A program made the position numbers and the translations under genes. Source: Phoronis australis (taxonomy: Eukaryota; Phoronida; Phoronidae). From it: a stretch of DNA of 64,000 bases. Of this stretch, positions 61,901 through 64,000 are shown piece after piece. The notes beneath the pieces are model-generated. The model was not told the DNA's origin. It did not search any database and saw nothing but the letters and a program-made list of their open reading frames with translations. The stretch's first letter is position 1, and each line of letters opens with the position of its first letter. The stretch covers positions 1 through 64,000 of the forward strand of contig NMRA01000499.1 of NCBI GenBank assembly GCA_002633005.1, written 5' to 3'.

Positions 61901-64000
61901 GAAACACAGATAAAGTAGGTCGTCAGTACTGTAGCGACAAAAGCATCACCGACACATGTGATTTCATAAAACAAGAAATACAATAAGACGGCTATGCCGG
62001 TGATATTTATTAAAATGTCCGTACGCTCCTACCGCCTTTCGTCAGTAGCATAGCGCAAGTGAAATAGGTTAGAGAACGAACAAGGGCTAACAATGTACAT
62101 GAAATCAGAAAAAGGATAAATGCTTGCATGGAACATTGGTTCTGCTGTGGCACGATAACTTTTGCGTTTTAAATGCACTCGCGAGACCCACAATCGCCTG
62201 AGTAAAAATTCGACTCAATCACATTAAAAGGCGATATGGTATATGAAGCTTCTCGTTTGGGATGCGCGGTGAAATATAAGTTATGTTGGACCATCTCTAG
62301 GCGTTAGTAAAAGTCGAATTTCGTTACCTTGACATCATTTTTGACTTGAAAATGATTCTTTCACTGTTGTGTTAATGGAGACGCGAACAAAGAAATGCAC
62401 GTGAGCTCGGGAGGGATGCTACACTCTATGAATTTAATTATTTTGTCACGAAGTAACTTTTCATACGCCTGCATATTTATATGTGGGTGCATATTGCAGT
62501 CATCTCTGTCTGGGTGTCCTAAACCCTCACAGGATCTTGATGAGATTTAACAGATGTGTTTCTATGAAGCTGACGACAGATGACCACGAATTTCGGACAT
62601 CTCTGACTACCGGTGTTCCCCTATTGGCAATTTTAATTTTGTACGTTTTCCTCTGTATCTTCAAAGGTCCTCAACGGATTTTTATGCACCCACATATTTA
62701 TATGTGGACGCATTATGCCGTCATCTCTGTCCGTCCGTCCAGCCGTCCGGCGTCCGCTGCTCTATTTCGGAAACAGTTCAACGTATGTTCATGGAATTTT
62801 GCCCACATGTTCCGTTCACGCATGGGACGGAATGAACGAACTTTTGGACGGATCCGACTACCGATGTGCCCCCTGATGGCAATTTTAGTTTTTACGTTCT
62901 GTATCTTCAAAGGTCCTCAACATACTTTCATAAAATTTGGCGTATAGAGATCTATTAAGGAGATGACGCTATCCTTTCGTTTTCGGGTGGATTCGATGTA
63001 GTGTGCGCCACCTGGTGGCCATTTTTACTGTTTTTGGCGTCAGCAGCTCTGTCAACCAAACCACTCTAAGGATGATTGTGAAAATTGCCAAATGCTTTCG
63101 TACTGTGAAGAGGACGGCTGACGATGATTTTCCGACTTCGACTACTGTGGCGCACCCTAGTGGCGGTTTTGTATGCGGCTGTATCTCCTAAACCCTCTGC
63201 AGGATCTTTACTAAATTTAGCAAGTGTATTTATATGAAATTGACAATGGACGACGACGACTTTCGGATGGATCTGACTACCGGTGTTCTCCCTAGTGGCA
63301 ATTTTAGTTTTTTACGTTTACCTCTGTATCTCCAAAGGCCCTGAACTGATTATCATAAAATTTGAAATATAGGCATCTATAGGTGAAATGACACTGTCCT
63401 TCCGTTTTCTGACGAATTAGAAGTGGTCATTTTTGCTGTTTTCAAGACTGTTTTGGCGTTCTTCCATCTATCAATCAAACCAATCTGAGGATGATTTTGA
63501 AAATTGGCGTGTGTGTTCTCAGTGTGAATAGGACAGTTGATGACTACTTCGACTACTGTGTCGCCTCCTAGTGGCAGTTTTGTTTTGTTTTCCGCCCATA
63601 GCTGTATCTTGAAAACTCACTGCAGAATCTTTATGAAACTCAATAAGTGTAGGTAACAACAGACGGCGACGACTTTCAGACGGATGCGACGAACGCTGTG
63701 CCCCCTAGTGTCAATTTCATTTTTTCCGTTTTCCTTTGTTTCGCTGAAGTTCCTAGTAAGATTTTTTTTTGAAATTTCTTAAGTAGCTCTGTATTAAAAA
63801 TGATGACAGGTTCCATATTTAGGATGGTTTTGGCGAATTTTGGGCCAACTAGTGGCCATTTTTATTATGCAAATAAACAACCCCAGTAGCACATCGTTTG
63901 TGGTGCATTCGTGGGCGCATTTCAACGCTCCTCGTTCTTGTCATAAAATTTGGCAGTTGGGCATTTGTTAGTGAGATGACGCTATCCTCTCGTTTTTGGA
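34725..64000 (+). CDS. Gene B: tandem paralogue of gene A, triple Hedge-like secreted protein (3' end outside window)
   Basis: Exons 1-18, 20 and 21 are present in the same order, phase and almost the same length as in gene A. Coding divergence is a few per cent; introns differ by many substitutions and indels. All frames are open except for one scaffold gap (N at 39558) that removes 58 coding bases around the exon 3/4 junction plus the intron. Exon 19 is decayed, and exon 22 lies beyond 64000. The Hedge features, Cys4 inserts and GC donor are conserved, so this is probably a working gene rather than a pseudogene. Alternatives are that the two copies are a haplotype misjoin; the unrelated 5 kb spacer, copy-specific insertions and intron divergence make this less likely. 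Confidence 0.8.
36484..36622. mobile_element. MITE-like block in intron 1 of B
   Basis: Counterpart of 3222-3352: retains gcgtgattacccgaggtatt, acgtgattttggctagattt and attgaactctaccg; the left end is eroded. Shared position shows insertion before the gene duplication. Confidence 0.45.
37279..37605 (-). other. Conserved antisense open frame in intron 1 (copy B)
   Basis: 108 codons, aligned with the 92-codon frame in copy A, longer at its C-terminus. Many differences between copies are replacements, so coding is doubtful; see the copy A entry. Confidence 0.25.
38212..38462 (+). CDS. Gene B exon 2
   Basis: 251 bases, acceptor ttttaag|gac, donor gg|gtaagt. Differs from copy A at about five residues (for example DVKC, PHVAL). 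Confidence 0.85.
39219..39557 (+). CDS. Gene B exon 3, truncated by assembly gap
   Basis: Starts at ctcttcag|a as in A, keeps the RVRR furin-like site, and stops at the N at 39558 after NNWWDL. The last 42 bases (CKEC region), the 354-base intron and the first 16 bases of exon 4 are missing compared with A. Confidence 0.8.
39558..39558. other. Single-N scaffold join hiding about 0.4 kb
   Basis: One N directly fuses exon 3 sequence to exon 4 sequence. In copy A the same two points are 412 bases apart. A real deletion ending exactly at an N is unlikely; this is probably a collapsed or mis-closed gap. Confidence 0.85.
39559..39588 (+). CDS. Gene B exon 4, 3' part
   Basis: Encodes KREIVDFEVK, then donor gtaagg, identical to copy A. 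The 5' part is lost in the gap. Confidence 0.75.
40018..40276 (+). CDS. Gene B exon 5
   Basis: 259 bases, acceptor cattttag, donor a|gtaagt. Differs from A at I-to-V and AVQSKF versus AVKSEF. Confidence 0.85.
40277..41272. other. Gene B intron 5
   Basis: 1.0 kb; shows a partial internal duplication (gaacatttggattttctctc and a related copy about 190 bases later, both followed by a catcttcctcttact-like segment). No gene. Confidence 0.45.
41273..41403 (+). CDS. Gene B exon 6
   Basis: 131 bases, acceptor actttcag, donor aag|gtatgg. Both sequons (NGS, NTT) are conserved. Confidence 0.85.
41658..41761 (+). CDS. Gene B exon 7
   Basis: 104 bases, acceptor ttcaacag, donor gg|gtaagt. Near-identical to copy A. 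Confidence 0.85.
41762..42974. other. Gene B intron 7
   Basis: 1.2 kb. It carries the empty site (gttatttgttgcc, about 42878-42890) for the hAT-like element found in copy A. No gene. Confidence 0.6.
42975..43112 (+). CDS. Gene B exon 8
   Basis: 138 bases, same borders and phases as A. Only a few base differences. Confidence 0.85.
43113..44151. other. Gene B intron 8
   Basis: 1.0 kb, collinear with copy A intron 8. Nothing else seen. Confidence 0.5.
44152..44358 (+). CDS. Gene B exon 9: Cys linker before Hedge I
   Basis: 207 bases. EQACGKIIRQV is kept; the end reads VERSYNEFFT instead of VDRTTNEFFS. Confidence 0.85.
44359..45473. other. Gene B intron 9
   Basis: 1.1 kb, alignable with copy A. 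The tRNA-like B box of A is eroded here (gggtttgactcc). No gene. Confidence 0.5.
45474..45697 (+). CDS. Gene B exon 10: first half of Hedge-like I, altered Cys4 insert
   Basis: 224 bases, one codon longer than A. The insert reads WCGSLNYRPCADCRK versus WCGFFGNRCTDCRK in A. All four cysteines and ADRHM are kept. This is the most diverged coding stretch I see between the copies. Confidence 0.85.
45884..46231 (+). CDS. Gene B exon 11: second half of Hedge-like I
   Basis: 348 bases. FDEP, SIHKEGRAAQI and YVHVGVK are conserved, so the two His ligand positions and the Asp-to-Gln change are the same as in A. About five of 116 residues differ. Confidence 0.9.
47180..47631. mobile_element. MITE with 20-base perfect inverted ends, split by another element
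   Basis: Left end CGTTCAGTAACGCTAGGACC. The right end is its complement (TCCTAGCGTTACTGAACG) completed by GG before the inner element. The internal part resembles the blocks at 3222 and 36484. It is absent from copy A at this position. An inner hAT-like element sits close to the right end. Confidence 0.85.
47307..47613. mobile_element. Inner hAT-like element (CAGGGGCGG family), nested
   Basis: Starts CAGGGGCGGTTCCAGGATT and ends in the complement of CAGTGGCGTATTTAGGGG, flanked by TCCTA on both sides. It contains 7 Ns (47589-47595). Its body matches 59735-60064 in the opposite orientation (for example gcatatgctactcagcaatt-like and aaacggtaaacggg segments). No intact coding sequence. Confidence 0.85.
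47880..48039 (+). CDS. Gene B exon 12: linker before Hedge II, GC splice donor
   Basis: 160 bases; the residues are almost the same as A. The donor is gg|gcaagt, so the GC-AG intron predates the duplication and has been kept. Confidence 0.8.
48040..50281. other. Gene B intron 12 (GC-AG type)
   Basis: 2.2 kb; contains the shared short hAT-like MITE (about 48833-48964). No gene. Confidence 0.6.
48833..48964. mobile_element. Short hAT-like MITE in intron 12 of B
   Basis: Ends taggcggatccaagg and cctggatccgccctt. Counterpart of 16936-17090 in A, with internal deletions. Confidence 0.7.
50282..50455 (+). CDS. Gene B exon 13: first part of Hedge-like II with Cys4 insert
   Basis: 174 bases, acceptor ttgatcag|a (4 bases further on than in A, same phase). 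WCGMPGRSCIDCR and RDRVMTHR are identical to A. Confidence 0.85.
50735..50881 (+). CDS. Gene B exon 14: middle of Hedge-like II
   Basis: 147 bases, acceptor ctttttag|a, donor ca|gtgagt. WDEP and HHRTA are conserved; KNENSHH reads KNEESHH. Confidence 0.85.
50882..53901. other. Gene B intron 14
   Basis: 3.0 kb, about 0.9 kb longer than in A because of a satellite array (51895-53290). It lacks the double hairpin of A. No gene. Confidence 0.6.
51895..53290. repeat. Satellite array of roughly 0.42 kb units in intron 14 of B
   Basis: The landmark ttcggatgga recurs at about 52231, 52641 and 53072 (spacing about 410 and 430). Each unit contains ccacctagtggtcattttt, gcgcctcctagtggcag, tgtatctcctaaa and ttcaaaggtcctcaa-like segments. 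The array begins next to the palindrome ccacatatttatatgtgg. Copy A has a single degenerate unit. Confidence 0.8.
53902..54511 (+). CDS. Gene B exon 15: end of Hedge-like II and most of Hedge-like III
   Basis: 610 bases, same as A; five residues differ of 203 (for example NSKYAY, KFDPK, ETTKL). The motifs GFDFVEY, WVCVKREN, PWCG, RVTAGF and RHQSGHAV are kept. Confidence 0.85.
54512..55604. other. Gene B intron 15
   Basis: 1.1 kb, well aligned with A. It contains a 26-base palindrome (54870-54895). No gene. Confidence 0.55.
54870..54895. repeat. 26-base palindrome in intron 15 of B
   Basis: GAATGCGGTTTT aa AAAACCGCATTC. In A the corresponding site (about 22188-22215) is an imperfect version. 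Confidence 0.85.
55605..55806 (+). CDS. Gene B exon 16: end of Hedge-like III
   Basis: 202 bases, acceptor atttccag|gct, donor g|gtaaag. Two or three residues differ (THDSG, ELENW). Confidence 0.8.
55807..56667. other. Gene B intron 16
   Basis: 0.86 kb, collinear with A. No gene. Confidence 0.5.
56668..56764 (+). CDS. Gene B exon 17
   Basis: 97 bases, same borders as A; the encoded residues are the same as far as I can read. Confidence 0.8.
56765..57672. other. Gene B intron 17
   Basis: 0.9 kb, collinear with A with small indels. No gene. Confidence 0.5.
57673..57875 (+). CDS. Gene B exon 18: Lys-rich helical Cys region
   Basis: 203 bases, six cysteines kept. Differences include KKEMKR for KQQMKR and ALTGC for ALMGC. 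Phase 1 end allows direct joining to exon 20. Confidence 0.85.
58130..58162 (+). pseudogene. Decayed exon 19 of gene B
   Basis: Retains gataagattacgtcaacgat from exon 19 of A, but the cag acceptor and the first half are deleted and gatggtgt became gatcgtgt, removing the donor. The exon is therefore unusable in copy B. Confidence 0.7.
58610..58705 (+). mobile_element. Fragment of a reverse-transcriptase-like sequence
   Basis: The repeated segment cagtatgcagacgatactgt reads QYADDTVL, the conserved catalytic YADD motif context of non-LTR reverse transcriptases (LLQYADDTVL). Only this short piece is recognisable, so it is a heavily truncated LINE remnant. Confidence 0.5.
59500..59703 (+). CDS. 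Gene B exon 20
   Basis: 204 bases, acceptor tattccag|gg, donor g|gtaaat. Differences from A include CMTVLNF and DTKKYLC. Joins exon 18 in frame. Confidence 0.85.
59704..61626. other. Gene B intron 20
   Basis: 1.9 kb; contains a hAT-like element (59735-60064) absent from A. No gene. Confidence 0.55.
59735..60064. mobile_element. hAT-like element (CAGGGGCGG family), copy B only
   Basis: Starts CAGTGGCGGATTTAG, ends GGATCCGCCCCTG. Flanks are catt / gatt; copy A shows the uninterrupted gcatttgtaacg. It is the same family as 47307-47613 in inverse orientation. Degenerate, no transposase. Confidence 0.85.
61627..61814 (+). CDS. Gene B exon 21
   Basis: 188 bases, acceptor ccacatttcag, donor aag|gtaagt, phase 0. 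Encodes the same RSIEVELYGEKN and LLEMIHQMLAMN segments; only a couple of residues differ. The next exon is beyond the window. Confidence 0.85.
61815..64000. other. Gene B intron 21 (continues past window)
   Basis: Matches A intron 21 to about 62040, then diverges into the satellite array. Exon 22 has not been reached at 64000. Confidence 0.6.
62464..64000. repeat. Second satellite array of roughly 0.42 kb units, intron 21 of B
   Basis: Same family as 51895-53290: palindromic ccacatatttatatgtgg (about 62691), tgtccgtccgtccag, ttcgggtgga at about 62981 and related landmarks near 63405 and 63818, each followed by (c)acctggtggcc / actagtggcc and cctcctagtggcag. The last unit before the edge is shortened. 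It continues beyond the window. Confidence 0.8.

Overview
This is a 64 kb piece of a eukaryotic (metazoan) nuclear genome, not prokaryotic. Coding sequence is split into short exons with GT-AG borders, introns are AT-rich and full of degraded non-LTR retrotransposon, hAT-like and foldback (MITE-like) elements, and N-runs mark scaffold gaps. Repeat style and the CR1/L2-like reverse-transcriptase remnant suggest a marine invertebrate (lancelet, hemichordate or cnidarian are all possible); the sequence alone does not settle which.

The window is dominated by one gene present twice in direct tandem. Copy A (1027-29484, + strand) can be assembled into 22 exons with compatible phases at every junction and encodes a 1548-residue protein. 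Copy B (34725 to beyond the right edge, + strand) has the same exons 1-18, 20 and 21 in the same phases; exon 19 is decayed, one scaffold gap (a single N at 39558) removes the exon 3/4 junction, and the last exon lies outside the window. Exons differ between copies by only a few residues each, while introns differ heavily in substitutions and indels, so both copies look constrained.

The predicted protein is secreted: signal peptide, N-glycosylation sequons, many cysteines, no later membrane segment. After a roughly 500-residue beta-rich N-terminal part I do not recognise (with a possible furin site RVRR), it carries three consecutive regions that I read as divergent Hedgehog N-terminal signalling ('Hedge') domains: exons 10-11, exons 13-15, and exons 15-16. 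Domain I is the clearest (DRxM helix, FDEP, HxEGRA, then VHVGVK near the end). Domains I and II share a Cys4 insertion (WCG...C-x2-C...C) where ordinary Hedgehogs have a calcium-binding loop. No Hint/Hog autoprocessing domain, cadherin, EGF or other known Hedge partner is present. The Zn-ligand positions decay from domain I to domain III. A fourth, weaker Hedge-like C-terminal half may lie in exon 21. A tandem triple-Hedge protein without Hint is the unusual system of this window.

Layout: 1-81 short tandem repeat; 82-1026 upstream region; 1027-29484 gene A; 29485-34724 intergenic, with a 45-bp minisatellite (30653-30969) related to the repeat at position 1; 34725-64000 gene B. Post-duplication insertions can be dated by empty sites in the other copy: a LINE fragment and a 1.3 kb hAT-like element only in A; a nested MITE, another hAT-like element and two arrays of a roughly 0.42 kb satellite only in B. 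I found no convincing tRNA, rRNA, CRISPR or second unrelated protein-coding gene.
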